Assembly (NCBI RefSeq): GCF_024213195.1
Contig: NZ_JANAVF010000006.1
Coordinates: 62,001 to 126,000 of the forward strand
Direction: 5' to 3'
Source: Streptomyces sp. TBY4
Lineage (GTDB): Bacteria; Actinomycetota; Actinomycetes; Streptomycetales; Streptomycetaceae
Length of the DNA: 64,000 nucleotides
Shown here: positions 24,773 through 34,265 of the stretch, piece by piece
How positions within the stretch are numbered: position 1 is the first letter of the stretch
How the letters are laid out: every line of letters starts with the position of its first letter
Translations under genes and position numbers: made by a program
The notes under the pieces: model-generated
What the model was told of the DNA's origin: nothing
Seen by the model: only the letters and a program-made list of their open reading frames with translations
The model's database searches: none

Positions 24773-26155
24773 TCAGACCGCCCGGCGGACCGTGTACGCA
24801 GTACCGAGGGGGCGCGGGGCTTCGCCCACGTAGGTCTGCCCCCGCATCGCACACCACGCCGGGATGTCCAGCCGCGCGACCTCGTCGTCCGACAGGACGG
24901 TCACCGTGCCGCCCACCGGAACCCGCCCGATCGCCCGCGCCAGCTCGATCACCGGCTGCGGACACCGCAGCCCGAGCGCGTCCAGCTCCAGGGATTCCGC
25001 CTCCGGATCCGCGGCCGGCCCCGCCTCCACCACGCCGAGCCGCTCACGCACCCCCGCCACCAGCCCCGGCAGCACCTCCAGGAACCCGTTGACCTCCGCC
25101 GCGGTCGTGCCGCCCGGCAGGGACACCCGTACGTTCCCCTCCGACAGCACCCCCATGGCCCGCAGGACATGGGACGGCGTCAGCGTCGAGCTGGTGCACG
25201 AGGAGCCGGACGAAACGGAGTACCCCGCCCGGTCCAGCCCGTGGAGCAGGGTCTCCCCGTCCACGTACAGGCAGGAGAAGGTGACCAGGTGCGGGAGCCG
25301 AAGGTCGGGGTGGCCCACCACCTCGACGTCCGGCACCAGGCGGGCCACCCGCCGCCGCAGCCGGTCCACCAGGATCCGCAGGCGGGCCGCCTCCGCGTCC
25401 GCCTCGGCGCGCACCGCCCGCAGGGAGGCCGCCGCGGCCACCGCCGCGGGGAGGTTGACGAAGCCGGGGGAGCGCCCCGACTCCCTTTCGTCGGCGGGGC
25501 CTTGGGGGGAGAACCGCACTCCCTTGCGGACCGCCAGCAGGCCGACTCCCGCCGGGCCGCCCCATTTGTGGGCGCTCGCGCACAGCACGGACCAGTTCCC
25601 GGGGACCGGCCCCCAGCCCAGCGACTGCGCGGCGTCCACCAGCAGCGGGACCCCGGCGGCGGCGCACACCTCGGCGACCTCCGCCACGGGCTGGACGGTT
25701 CCGACCTCGTGGTTGGCCGACTGGAGGCAGGCCAGCGCCGTGGCGGGGCCGACGAGTTCCCCGTAGGAGGAGGCGGAGACCCGGCCGAACCGGTCCACCG
25801 GGACCTCCTCGACCCGCCCGCCGCCCGCCGCGTGGAGCTCCGCCGCGTGGAGCACGGAGCTGTGTTCCACCGCTGATACGACCAGATGCCCGCCGACGCG
25901 CCGACGCCCCGCCAGGACCCCGGCCATGCCCGAGTGAACCGCGTGCGTCCCCGAAGGAGTGAACACGAGCTCGTCGGGGCGACAGCCCACCGCCTCCGCC
26001 GCCGCCTCCCGCGCCGCGTCCAGCAGCATCCGCGCCCGGCGGCCTTCGCGGTACAGCCGGGCCGGGTCGGCCCAGCCCTCGTCAAGGGAGGCCTGGAGCG
26101 CCTGCCGGGCCACGGGGTGCAGCGGGGCGGCGGACGCGGTGTCGAAGTACGGCAT
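24773..26155 (-). CDS. Cysteine desulfurase fused to a TusA-type sulfurtransferase domain
   Basis: This protein has 460 residues. Residues 1-375 are a class-V aminotransferase-fold desulfurase: PLP-binding Lys197 in CASAHKWGGPAG, Asp174 in LLVDAAQS, and catalytic Cys320 in SSGSSCTSS. Residues 385-460 form a TusA/SirA domain with its sulfur-carrying Cys398 in LRCPQPVIELA. The enzyme would take sulfur from cysteine as a persulfide and could hand it directly to the fused carrier, which in other bacteria supplies tRNA thiolation and molybdenum cofactor. The fusion removes the need for a separate complex. It is divergent from ctaC across a 305-bp gap. Confidence 0.93.
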   Translation of the reverse strand: MPYFDTASAAPLHPVARQALQASLDEGWADPARLYREGRRARMLLDAAREAAAEAVGCRPDELVFTPSGTHAVHSGMAGVLAGRRRVGGHLVVSAVEHSSVLHAAELHAAGGGRVEEVPVDRFGRVSASSYGELVGPATALACLQSANHEVGTVQPVAEVAEVCAAAGVPLLVDAAQSLGWGPVPGNWSVLCASAHKWGGPAGVGLLAVRKGVRFSPQGPADERESGRSPGFVNLPAAVAAAASLRAVRAEADAEAARLRILVDRLRRRVARLVPDVEVVGHPDLRLPHLVTFSCLYVDGETLLHGLDRAGYSVSSGSSCTSSTLTPSHVLRAMGVLSEGNVRVSLPGGTTAAEVNGFLEVLPGLVAGVRERLGVVEAGPAADPEAESLELDALGLRCPQPVIELARAIGRVPVGGTVTVLSDDEVARLDIPAWCAMRGQTYVGEAPRPLGTAYTVRRAV

Positions 26156-26460
26156 CCGGTCACGCTAACCGGCCGCCACGCCGACGCCACGCCGGGGCCG
26201 CGACCCGCCGAGGTCAGGGACCGTCAGATGCCGCCGGGACCCCGCCATTCGGGGCCCGTTGGGCCGTCCCCCGTACGGCGGATCCATCCCTTCGGGGTCA
26301 GTAACGGCGCGTTGGGCACCCTCCCCGCGCGACCCCAAATAGCGTCCAGTAGGGTTTGGTCCGCATAAACATCCAAACCCCTGCCTGCGTCAGGGCCGGC
26401 GACCGACCCGAATGCGGCCGCGGCCGGCCGCGCGGGCCGAGACTCTCGGGAAGGCGCTAC
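26156..26460. promoter_or_regulatory. Gap upstream of ctaC
   Basis: This is a 305-bp divergent region. The part close to ctaC (26330-26370) is comparatively A+T-rich (CCAAATAGCGTCCAGTAGGGTTTGG) and is where I would expect the promoter. GGGAAGG precedes the GTG of ctaC by 7 nt. No known operator or RNA element was recognised. Confidence 0.35.
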
Positions 26461-27435
26461 GTGAGTCCCTACGGCTCCGACCGCTCGCCGCGGCGCCCGA
26501 TGCGGCGGAAGCCGCTGCAGGTGCTGGCTGCAGGCGCGGTCCTGGCGACCGCCACTGGTTGCTCGCCAACATGGAAAGACTTCCCCCGCCTCGGATTGCC
26601 CACCCCGGTCACTGAGGAGGCGCCTCGCATCCTCTCCCTGTGGCAGGGGTCCTGGGCCGCCGCTCTGATCACCGGCATCCTCGTGTGGGGCCTGATCATG
26701 TGGAGCGTCATCTTCCACCGGCGTAGCCGGACCAAGGTCGAGGTTCCCCCGCAGACCCGGTACAACATGCCGATCGAGGCGCTGTACACCGTGGTCCCGC
26801 TCATCATCGTCTCGGTGCTGTTCTACTTCACCGCGCGCGACGAGTCGAAGCTGCTCTCCCTCTCCGCCAAGCCGGCGCACACGATCAACGTGATCGGCTT
26901 CCAGTGGAGCTGGGGCTTCAACTACATCGAGAACGTCGACGGCGATGCGGCGACCCCGAAGGCCGGCGAGGTTCCCAAGGAGCTCGCCTCCCTGCCGGAC
27001 CGCTACACCAAGGACTTCCCCGCGGGCGCCGAAGGCGTCTACACCAAGGGCGTCCCGAGCGACCGGAACGCGGAGACCGGCAACCCGGGCCCGACGCTCT
27101 GGCTGCCGAAGGGCGAGAAGGTCCGCTTCATCCTGTCGTCCAACGACGTCATCCACTCCTTCTGGGTGGTCCCCTTCCTGTTCAAGCAGGACGTCATCCC
27201 GGGGCACACCAACGTCTTCGAGGTCACCCCGACCGAAGAGGGCGTCTTCATGGGCAAGTGCGCCGAGCTCTGCGGTGTCGACCACTCCCGCATGCTCTTC
27301 AACGTCAAGGTCGTCTCCCCGGAGGCGTACAAGGCGCACCTGAAGGAGCTTGCGGAGAAGGGCCAGACCGGCTTCCTCCCGGCCGGTATCCAGCAGACCG
27401 ACCCGGCCCGCAATGCTGAGGTGAACAAACTGTGA
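26461..27435 (+). CDS. ctaC: Cytochrome c oxidase subunit II
   Basis: This 324-residue lipoprotein (lipobox ATATGC, Cys34) carries the CuA centre of the aa3 oxidase. Two membrane helices follow ([19 protein letters not shown] and [19 protein letters not shown]), then a cupredoxin domain with FQWSWGFNY, the [14 protein letters not shown]is ligand and the [12 protein letters not shown] motif providing Cys, Glu, Cys, His and Met ligands. It accepts electrons from the di-haem cytochrome c of the bc1 complex. GTG 26461 has a good ribosome-binding site. It is coupled to ctaD by a 4-bp GTGA overlap. Confidence 0.97.
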   Translation: MSPYGSDRSPRRPMRRKPLQVLAAGAVLATATGCSPTWKDFPRLGLPTPVTEEAPRILSLWQGSWAAALITGILVWGLIMWSVIFHRRSRTKVEVPPQTRYNMPIEALYTVVPLIIVSVLFYFTARDESKLLSLSAKPAHTINVIGFQWSWGFNYIENVDGDAATPKAGEVPKELASLPDRYTKDFPAGAEGVYTKGVPSDRNAETGNPGPTLWLPKGEKVRFILSSNDVIHSFWVVPFLFKQDVIPGHTNVFEVTPTEEGVFMGKCAELCGVDHSRMLFNVKVVSPEAYKAHLKELAEKGQTGFLPAGIQQTDPARNAEVNKL

Positions 27436-29162
27436 GCATCCTCAACCAGCCTCAGGGTGCCGAGGCCGACTCGTACGAGAACGAGTTGCCGGTACGGAGC
27501 AAGCAGCCGGGCAACGTGGTCGTGAAGTGGCTCACCACCACCGACCACAAGACCATCGGCACGATGTACCTGCTCACGTCGTTCGTGTTCTTCCTCATCG
27601 GCGGCCTGCTGGCGCTCTTCATGCGCGCCGAGCTGGCCCGTCCGGGTACGCAGATCATGTCGAACGAGCAGTTCAACCAGGCGTTCACCATGCATGGCAC
27701 GATCATGCTGCTGATGTTCGCCACCCCGCTGTTCGCGGGCTTCGCGAACTGGATCATGCCGCTCCAGATCGGCGCGCCCGACGTGGCGTTCCCGCGGCTG
27801 AACATGTTCGCGTACTGGCTGTACCTCTTCGGTTCGACCATCGCGGTGGCCGGCTTCATCACCCCCTCGGGTGCCGCCGACTTCGGCTGGTTCGCCTACT
27901 CCCCGCTGTCGGACGCCGTCCGCTCGCCGGGCATCGGCGCCGACATGTGGATCATGGGTCTGGCCTTCTCCGGCTTCGGCACGATCCTCGGTTCGGTCAA
28001 CTTCATCACCACGATCATCTGCATGCGCGCGCCCGGCATGACGATGTTCCGCATGCCGATCTTCACCTGGAACGTGCTGCTGACCGGTGTTCTGGTCCTG
28101 CTCGCCTTCCCGGTGCTGGCCGCCGCGCTCTTCGCGCTGGAGGCCGACAGGAAGTTCGGTTCGCACATCTTCGACGCGGCCAATGGCGGCGCCTTGCTGT
28201 GGCAACACCTCTTCTGGTTCTTCGGACACCCAGAGGTGTACATCATCGCGCTGCCGTTCTTCGGAATCGTTTCCGAAATCATCCCGGTCTTCTCGCGCAA
28301 GCCGATGTTCGGTTACATCGGTCTGATCGCCGCGACGATCTCGATCGCCGGCCTTTCGGTGACCGTGTGGGCGCACCACATGTACGTCACCGGCGGTGTG
28401 CTGCTGCCGTTCTTCTCCTTCATGACGTTCCTCATCGCGGTTCCGACCGGTGTGAAGTTCTTCAACTGGATCGGCACCATGTGGAAGGGCTCGCTGTCCT
28501 TCGAGACCCCGATGCTCTGGACGATCGGCTTCCTGGTCACCTTCACCTTCGGTGGTCTGACCGGCGTCATCCTGGCCTCGCCCCCGATGGACTTCCACGT
28601 CTCCGACTCGTACTTCGTCGTCGCGCACTTCCACTACGTCGTCTTCGGCACCGTGGTCTTCGCGATGTTCGCCGGCTTCCACTTCTGGTGGCCGAAGTTC
28701 ACGGGCAAGATGCTGGACGAGCGCCTCGGCAAGATCACCTTCTGGACGCTGTTCATCGGCTTCCACGGCACCTTCCTGGTGCAGCACTGGCTGGGCGCCG
28801 AGGGCATGCCGCGTCGTTACGCGGACTACCTCGCGGCGGACGGCTTCACGCTGCTGAACACGATCTCGACGATCAGCTCGTTCGTGCTGGGCCTGTCGAT
28901 GCTGCCGTTCATGTACAACGTCTGGAAGACGGCGAAGTACGGCAAGAAGATCGAGGTCGACGACCCGTGGGGCTACGGCCGTTCGCTCGAATGGGCGACG
29001 TCCTGCCCGCCGCCGCGGCACAACTTCCTCACCCTGCCGAGGATCCGGTCCGAATCCCCGGCGTTCGATCTGCACCACCCCGAGATCGCGGCCCTCGACC
29101 ACCTTGAGGACCACTCCGTGGCCGCCAAGGCCGTCGCTGGTGGCAAGGAGGCCGGCAAGTGA
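27432..29162 (+). CDS. ctaD: Cytochrome c oxidase subunit I
   Basis: This 576-residue, 12-helix haem-copper oxidase subunit holds haem a and the haem a3-CuB site. Haem and copper ligands are visible in [13 protein letters not shown] (haem a His), [18 protein letters not shown] (CuB His with the cross-linked Tyr), [10 protein letters not shown] (CuB His pair) and [11 protein letters not shown] (haem a3 and haem a His). The N-terminus [15 protein letters not shown] is typical. GTG 27432 overlaps the ctaC stop, and its own stop overlaps the ctaF start. This is the catalytic core of proton-pumping oxygen reduction in the membrane. Confidence 0.98.
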   Translation: MSILNQPQGAEADSYENELPVRSKQPGNVVVKWLTTTDHKTIGTMYLLTSFVFFLIGGLLALFMRAELARPGTQIMSNEQFNQAFTMHGTIMLLMFATPLFAGFANWIMPLQIGAPDVAFPRLNMFAYWLYLFGSTIAVAGFITPSGAADFGWFAYSPLSDAVRSPGIGADMWIMGLAFSGFGTILGSVNFITTIICMRAPGMTMFRMPIFTWNVLLTGVLVLLAFPVLAAALFALEADRKFGSHIFDAANGGALLWQHLFWFFGHPEVYIIALPFFGIVSEIIPVFSRKPMFGYIGLIAATISIAGLSVTVWAHHMYVTGGVLLPFFSFMTFLIAVPTGVKFFNWIGTMWKGSLSFETPMLWTIGFLVTFTFGGLTGVILASPPMDFHVSDSYFVVAHFHYVVFGTVVFAMFAGFHFWWPKFTGKMLDERLGKITFWTLFIGFHGTFLVQHWLGAEGMPRRYADYLAADGFTLLNTISTISSFVLGLSMLPFMYNVWKTAKYGKKIEVDDPWGYGRSLEWATSCPPPRHNFLTLPRIRSESPAFDLHHPEIAALDHLEDHSVAAKAVAGGKEAGK

Positions 29163-29557
29163 AGATCCAGGGCAGGATGTTCCTGTGGCTCGCCGCCTTC
29201 ATCCTGATCATGACCGTCGTGTACGGCGTCTGGTCGAAGGAGCCGGTCGGCACCACCGCTCTCGCACTGGCCTTCGGCCTGAGCGCCATGATCGGCTACT
29301 ACCTGGCCTTCACGGCCGCGCGCGTGGACGAGATGGCCCAGGACAACCTGGAGGCCGACGTCGCCGACGAGGCGGGCGAGCTGGGGTTCTTCTCCCCGCA
29401 CAGCTGGCAGCCGCTCTCGCTGGCCATCGGTGGCGCCTTCGCCTTCAGCGGCGTCATCTTCGGCTGGTGGCTGATGTACTTCTCGGCGCCGCTGATCCTC
29501 GTGGGTCTGTGGGGCTGGGTGTACGAGTACTACCGCGGCGAGAACCAGAACCAGTAG
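29159..29557 (+). CDS. ctaF: Cytochrome c oxidase subunit IV (actinobacterial)
   Basis: This 132-residue membrane protein with four helices begins [23 protein letters not shown] and ends [12 protein letters not shown], the typical actinobacterial CtaF. It overlaps ctaD by 4 bp and completes the ctaCDF operon. It is a structural subunit of the aa3 oxidase in the bc1-aa3 supercomplex. A terminator follows 19 bp downstream. Confidence 0.95.
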   Translation: MKIQGRMFLWLAAFILIMTVVYGVWSKEPVGTTALALAFGLSAMIGYYLAFTAARVDEMAQDNLEADVADEAGELGFFSPHSWQPLSLAIGGAFAFSGVIFGWWLMYFSAPLILVGLWGWVYEYYRGENQNQ

Positions 29558-29575
29558 CCGCACCTGCATGAGACC

Positions 29576-29614
29576 AGGGGCCCGGACACCTCCAATGGAG
29601 GAGTCCGGGCCCCT
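29576..29614. terminator. Terminator of ctaCDF
   Basis: AGGGGCCCGGAC and GTCCGGGCCCCT form a 12-bp stem; an inner CCTCC/GGAGG pairing continues it after an A-A mismatch. CGTTTG follows. It lies between ctaF and the L,D-transpeptidase gene. Confidence 0.85.
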
Positions 29615-29668
29615 CGTTTGCAGTCACCCCGCGCGCCGTAATTGTCATACCTTCATAGCGTTGGCTCC

Positions 29669-30916
29669 ATGAACAAGTCACCGCGTCTTTGGACGGTCAT
29701 CGGCTGCTCCCTGCTGGTCGCGTCCCTCGGGGCCGGCGCCACCGCATGCGGGTCGGGCGACGACAACCCGCTGTCCGCCCGCCCCTACGACGCGGGCGAC
29801 CAAGTCGCCCTCAACCAGGCCTCCGGCAGCCGCCCGGTCGATCCGGACCGGCCCCTGGAGGTCACCGCCAAGAGCGGCGACGGCCGGATCACCGACGTGA
29901 GCGCCGTGGACACCCACGGACGCCGCCTGGCGGGCGAGTTGTCCGCCACCGGCGACCGCTGGCACAGCACCGTCCCGATGGCCGCGGGCGTCCGCTACAC
30001 CGTCCTCGTGAGCACCGAGGACGAACGGGGCGCCCCCGGGCAGCGCACGCTCACCTTCGACACCACCCCGGCGCAGAAGGTCCTCAAGGTCGAATTCGGC
30101 CCGGACGAGGGCAAGTACGGCGTCGGACAGCCCCTCACGGCCGAGCTCAACGAACCCGTGAAGGACAAGGCCGCCCGCGCCGTCATCGAGCGCGGCCTGA
30201 TCGTCGACGCCCCGCCGGAGGCCGTGGGCGCCTGGCACTGGGTGGACGACAAGAACCTCCACTACCGGCCCAAGGACTACTGGCCCGCAAACACCACCGT
30301 GTCCGTCCGGAGCAACCTGGAGGGCGTCAAGATCTCCGACGACCTGCACGGAGCCGCCTCCAAGCCGCTGAAGCTGGAGATCGGGGACCGGGTCGAGGTC
30401 ACCACGGACGCCTCCTCGCACTGGATGACGTTCAAGCGCAACGGAGAAGTGATCAATTCCATCCCGATCACCACCGGCAAGCCCGGGTTCTCCACCCGCA
30501 ACGGCGTCAAGGTGGTCCTCGGCAAGCAGTACTACGTCCGGATGCGCGGAGACACCGTGGGCATCGGCGGCAGCGAGTACTACAACCTGCCCGTCTACTA
30601 CGCGACCCGCGTCACCTGGAGCGGTGAATACGTCCACGCCGCGCCGTGGTCCGTCGGCTCCCACGGCTACGCCAACGTCAGCCACGGCTGCACCGGCATG
30701 AGCACCGGCAACGCCGCCTGGTTCTACGAGAACATCACCGAAGGCGACATCGTCCAGGTCATCAACAGCATCGGCGACGACATGGACATCTTCGGCAACG
30801 GCTTCGGCGACTGGAACATGGACTGGAAGGACTGGCGCGAGGGCAGCGCCCTCCTCAAGGGCACCCAGGAGGGCCGCAGCCCCGTCGACCAGGCCCGCCT
30901 GCGCCCGCAGGTGTAA
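29669..30916 (+). CDS. L,D-transpeptidase lipoprotein with Ig-like domains
   Basis: This 415-residue protein has a signal peptide ending at Cys27 (GATACGSG), two Ig-like beta domains (about 45-240) and a YkuD catalytic domain (about 245-375). Active-site residues are His323 (YVHAAPW) and the motif HGYANVSHGCTGM with His339 and nucleophile Cys341; Thr replaces the common Asn/Arg after Cys. Such enzymes make 3-3 cross-links in peptidoglycan on the outer face of the membrane. The C-terminal tail (WNMDWKDWREGSALL) is also seen in actinobacterial members. It sits between ctaCDF and ctaE, an arrangement I recall from other Streptomyces. Confidence 0.93.
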   Translation: MNKSPRLWTVIGCSLLVASLGAGATACGSGDDNPLSARPYDAGDQVALNQASGSRPVDPDRPLEVTAKSGDGRITDVSAVDTHGRRLAGELSATGDRWHSTVPMAAGVRYTVLVSTEDERGAPGQRTLTFDTTPAQKVLKVEFGPDEGKYGVGQPLTAELNEPVKDKAARAVIERGLIVDAPPEAVGAWHWVDDKNLHYRPKDYWPANTTVSVRSNLEGVKISDDLHGAASKPLKLEIGDRVEVTTDASSHWMTFKRNGEVINSIPITTGKPGFSTRNGVKVVLGKQYYVRMRGDTVGIGGSEYYNLPVYYATRVTWSGEYVHAAPWSVGSHGYANVSHGCTGMSTGNAAWFYENITEGDIVQVINSIGDDMDIFGNGFGDWNMDWKDWREGSALLKGTQEGRSPVDQARLRPQV

Positions 30917-30933
30917 CCACCGGGCCAGGAGCG

Positions 30934-30981
30934 CCCGGAGAGCCGGGAGGGGCCTGAGAGCCCGGAGAGCCGGGAGAGGCC
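30934..30981. repeat. Two-copy 27-bp direct repeat
   Basis: CCCGGAGAGCCGGGAGGGGC is repeated with one change at 30934 and 30961, giving a spacing of 27 bp, directly downstream of the transpeptidase stop and before the terminator hairpin. It is probably a local duplication. Confidence 0.7.
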
Positions 30982-30985
30982 ACAG

Positions 30986-31032
30986 CCGGGGCACGGGTGC
31001 CCGTACGGAGCGTACGGGCGCCCGTGCCCCGG
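30986..31032. terminator. Bidirectional terminator, 22-bp stem
   Basis: CCGGGGCACGGGTGCCCGTA plus CG pairs with the downstream arm at 31011-31032 over 22 positions with a single T/G wobble and a 3-nt loop. It lies between the convergent transpeptidase and receiver-protein genes. Confidence 0.9.
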
Positions 31033-31089
31033 TATGCGCCGGTAAGGCGCTGTGCGGGGCACACAGGCCCCGCTGCGCCCCCGGGAGAG

Positions 31090-31491
31090 CTAGGCCGCCG
31101 GGGAGATCCGCGCGCGCAGCAGACCCGCCAGGGCCTGCGCGAAGTCCACCGGATCGACCGGAAGGGTGACCGCGGCGTCCGCGCGGCTCCAGGTGGCCAG
31201 CCAGGCGTCCTGCGGACGGCCCATCAGGAGCAGGACGGGCGGGCACTGGAAGATCTCGTCCTTGATCTGCCGGCACACCCCCATGCCCCCGGCCGGGACC
31301 GCCTCGCCGTCCAGTACGCACACGTCGATGCCGCCCGCGTCCAGCTCCTTCAGGACGGCCGGCAGCGTCGCGCACTCCAGGAACTCCACCGGCGGCAGGT
31401 CCGTGGCCGGCCTGCGCCCGGCCGCCAGCCGCACCTGCTCCCGGGTGCCCGCGTCGTCGCTGTAGACCAGAACCCGCGCAGTCGCCCGCAT
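31090..31491 (-). CDS. Stand-alone degenerate receiver-domain protein
   Basis: This 133-residue protein has a CheY-like fold and nothing else. It begins TARVLVYSDDAGTREQV (acidic residues 12/13), and has a possible phosphoacceptor Asp61 in VCVLDGE. The expected Lys (T-K-P) is Leu110 in VTLPVDP, so normal phosphorylation switching is doubtful. ATG 31491 has AGGA upstream. There is no output domain, so it must act by protein contact if it acts at all. It lies on the opposite strand inside the respiratory cluster, convergent with the L,D-transpeptidase and divergent from ctaE. Confidence 0.82.
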   Translation of the reverse strand: MRATARVLVYSDDAGTREQVRLAAGRRPATDLPPVEFLECATLPAVLKELDAGGIDVCVLDGEAVPAGGMGVCRQIKDEIFQCPPVLLLMGRPQDAWLATWSRADAAVTLPVDPVDFAQALAGLLRARISPAA

Positions 31492-31703
31492 TTCGTTCCT
31501 CCACGTGTCCCGTGAATCACGTTGATGTTGCGCGGGATGCTACTCCGTCCGACCCGGTGTCAACATCGGTTCGCACAGCCTCGCCCGGGGGACGGCCGGC
31601 GGGCGTCCGCAGGGCGATCTGATGGGCCGTTCGGGCCTTGCACACGCCCCTGACACTCCGAACGGCACCCCCCGGGGTGAGGGCGGGATAAGGGACCGAC
31701 ATA

Positions 31704-32324
31704 ATGTCGGTCGTGGCGACAGCAACGACAGTAGATACCGGGCACGCGCACCCGACGGTCAACAGGCCGAACCTCGTCAGCGTGGGAACCATCATCTGGT
31801 TGAGTTCCGAGCTGATGTTCTTCGCGGCCCTCTTCGCGATGTACTTCACCCTGCGATCCGTGACAGGCGCCGAGTACTGGACAGAACAGGCTTCGGCCTT
31901 GAATCTGCCCTTCTCGGCGACGAACACGACGATCCTGGTGCTTTCCTCGCTCACCTGCCAGCTCGGCGTATTCGCCGCCGAGCGCGGTGACGTGAAGAAG
32001 CTCAGGACGTGGTTCATCATCACGTTCGTCATGGGTGCGATCTTCATTGGCGGCCAGGTGTTCGAGTACACCGAGCTGGTCAAGCACGAGGGCATGAGCC
32101 TCTCGTCCGGTCCGTACGGCTCGGTCTTCTACCTGACCACCGGCTTCCACGGTCTGCACGTGACGGGCGGTCTCATCGCCTTCCTGCTGGTCCTCGGCCG
32201 GACGTACGCGGCCAAGAGGTTCACCCACGAACAGGCCACGTCGGCCATCGTCGTGTCCTACTACTGGCACTTCGTCGATGTCGTCTGGATCGGCCTCTTC
32301 GCGACGATCTACCTGATCAAGTAG
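31704..32324 (+). CDS. ctaE: Cytochrome c oxidase subunit III
   Basis: This 206-residue protein has five membrane helices and the family features [35 protein letters not shown] and [14 protein letters not shown]. It is the structural third core subunit of the aa3 oxidase. In actinobacteria ctaE is separated from ctaCDF and joined to the bc1 genes, as here (76 bp before qcrC). ATG 31704 is followed by a possible alternative GTG three codons later. An inverted repeat GATGTTG...CAACATC (31524-31567) lies in the upstream region. Confidence 0.96.
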   Translation: MSVVATATTVDTGHAHPTVNRPNLVSVGTIIWLSSELMFFAALFAMYFTLRSVTGAEYWTEQASALNLPFSATNTTILVLSSLTCQLGVFAAERGDVKKLRTWFIITFVMGAIFIGGQVFEYTELVKHEGMSLSSGPYGSVFYLTTGFHGLHVTGGLIAFLLVLGRTYAAKRFTHEQATSAIVVSYYWHFVDVVWIGLFATIYLIK

Positions 32325-32400
32325 CGAACACGTCGCCGGGCAGGGCCCGGCACTCCATCCAGACACACCGACGCAGAAGATCCTGACACCGGGGTAATCC

Positions 32401-33210
32401 GTGAAAAAGCTCTCCGCACGACGACGCCATCCGCTGGCGGCGGTCGTCGTTCTACTCTTCGCGCTGGCGGTTACCGGGGGGCTGTACAGCGCCTTCGCGC
32501 CCGCGGGCAATGCGAAGGCCGACGAAACCGTCCAGTCCCTCGCCATCGAGGAGGGCCAGAAGCTCTACGCCGTCGGCTGCGCAAGCTGCCACGGGACCGG
32601 CGGTCAGGGTTCCTCTGACGGCCCCAGCCTGGTAGGCGTCGGCTCCGCTGCCGTCGACTTCCAGGTCATGACGGGCCGGATGCCCGCCCAGCAGCCCGGC
32701 GCCCAGGTGCCGAAGAAGCCCGTCATCTACACCCAGGCGCAGGCCGACCAGCTCGCCGCGTACATCGCCTCCCTCGGAGCCGGCCCGATCACGCCGACCG
32801 AGAAGCAGTACGACCCGGCGGGTGCCGACATCGCGAAGGGTGGCGAGCTGTTCCGCAACAACTGCGCGCAGTGCCACAACTTCACCGGTGAGGGCGGCGC
32901 ACTGACGAACGGCAAGTACGCCCCCAACCTTGAGGGTGTCGAGCCGAAGCACGTCTACGAGGCCATGCTCACCGGCCCGCAGAACATGCCCTCCTTCCCC
33001 GACAGCACCATGCCGGAGAAGCAGAAGAAGGACATCATCGCGTACCTCCAGCACGTCAACGGCGAGAAGTCGACCAACCCCGGTGGCCTCAAGCTCGGTG
33101 GCCTCGGCCCCGTCTCCGAGGGTCTCTTCGGCTGGATCTTCGGACTGGGTGCGCTGATCGCTGTCGCCGTCTGGGTCGCGGCCCACACCGCTAAGGCCAA
33201 GAAGTCATGA
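32401..33210 (+). CDS. qcrC: Di-haem cytochrome c subunit of the bc1 complex
   Basis: This 269-residue protein has an N-terminal signal-anchor helix and two c-type haem motifs, CASCH (60-64) and CAQCH (155-159). A C-terminal membrane helix (FGWIFGLGALIAVAVWVAAH) follows. The two-haem design replaces a separate soluble cytochrome c in the actinobacterial bc1-aa3 supercomplex, passing electrons to CtaC directly. GTG 32401 is the start. It overlaps qcrA by 4 bp (ATGA). Confidence 0.97.
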   Translation: MKKLSARRRHPLAAVVVLLFALAVTGGLYSAFAPAGNAKADETVQSLAIEEGQKLYAVGCASCHGTGGQGSSDGPSLVGVGSAAVDFQVMTGRMPAQQPGAQVPKKPVIYTQAQADQLAAYIASLGAGPITPTEKQYDPAGADIAKGGELFRNNCAQCHNFTGEGGALTNGKYAPNLEGVEPKHVYEAMLTGPQNMPSFPDSTMPEKQKKDIIAYLQHVNGEKSTNPGGLKLGGLGPVSEGLFGWIFGLGALIAVAVWVAAHTAKAKKS

Positions 33211-34265
33211 GTAGCCAAGACATTCCCGAAGAGAAGCACCTGCCGAGCGAGCAGGGCGACACGCACCACGGTGCCGTGACAGTGGCGGACGACCCGTTCG
33301 CCGACCCCGGCCTGCCGGTTCACCGGCCGCGGATCCAGGACATCGACGAGCGGGCCGCGAAGCGGTCCGAGCGCACGGTGGCCCTGCTGTTCACGCTGTC
33401 GATGCTGGCGACGATCGCCTTCATCGCCTCGTTCGTGATCCTGCCGGTCGACAAGATCGTCTACATCTTCCCCATCGGGAAGGTGAGCGCTCTCAACTTC
33501 GCCCTGGGCGTGAGCCTCGGCGCGGCCCTCTTCTGCATCGGCGCGGGCGCGGTCCACTGGGCCCGCACCCTGATGTCCGACGTGGAGGTCGCCGCCGAGC
33601 GCCACGAGATCGCGGCCCCGCCGGAGGTCAAGGCGCAGGTCCTGCAGGACTTCGCGGACGGCGCGCGCGAGTCGGCCATCGGCCGCCGCCCGCTCATCCG
33701 CAACACGATGTTCGGTGCGCTGGCCCTGCTGCCGCTCTCCGCCGTCGTGATCCTGCGCGACCTGGGCCCGCTGCCCGAGGACAAGCTGCGCAAGACCATC
33801 TGGGCGAAGGGCAAGATGCTCATCAACCAGAACACGATGGAGCCGCTGCGCCCCGAGGACATCGTCGTCGGTTCGCTCACCTTCGCCATGCCGGAAGGCC
33901 TGGAGGAGGACGCGCACGACTTCCAGGTGCAGATCGCCAAGGCCGCCCTGATGATCGTCCGTATCCAGCCGGAGAACATCAAGGACAAGAAGGAACTGGA
34001 GTGGTCCCACGACGGGATCGTGGCCTACTCCAAGATCTGCACCCACGTCGGCTGCCCGATCAGCCTGTACGAGCAGCAGTCGCACCACGTGCTCTGCCCG
34101 TGCCACCAGTCCACCTTCGACCTCTCCGACGGCGCCCGAGTCATCTTCGGCCCGGCTGGTCACGCGCTCCCGCAGCTGCGGATCGGCGTCAATGACGAAG
34201 GTTTCCTCGAGGCGCTCGGCGACTTCGAAGAGCCCGTCGGTCCCTCTTTCTGGGAGCGCGGATGA
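33207..34265 (+). CDS. qcrA: Rieske iron-sulfur subunit of the bc1 complex
   Basis: This 352-residue protein has an acidic N-terminal region, three membrane helices (about 55-80, 90-115 and 170-190) and a C-terminal Rieske domain. The 2Fe-2S ligands are in CTHVGCP and CPCHQSTFD. The long N-terminus with three helices is characteristic of actinobacterial QcrA. It moves electrons from menaquinol to the QcrC haems. The gene is coupled on both sides by 4-bp overlaps. Confidence 0.97.
   Translation: MSSQDIPEEKHLPSEQGDTHHGAVTVADDPFADPGLPVHRPRIQDIDERAAKRSERTVALLFTLSMLATIAFIASFVILPVDKIVYIFPIGKVSALNFALGVSLGAALFCIGAGAVHWARTLMSDVEVAAERHEIAAPPEVKAQVLQDFADGARESAIGRRPLIRNTMFGALALLPLSAVVILRDLGPLPEDKLRKTIWAKGKMLINQNTMEPLRPEDIVVGSLTFAMPEGLEEDAHDFQVQIAKAALMIVRIQPENIKDKKELEWSHDGIVAYSKICTHVGCPISLYEQQSHHVLCPCHQSTFDLSDGARVIFGPAGHALPQLRIGVNDEGFLEALGDFEEPVGPSFWERG

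Noticed and set aside
30934..30981. Two-copy repeat as a possible CRISPR array
   Set aside because: Only two 27-bp copies in direct contact, with no spacer and no cas genes.
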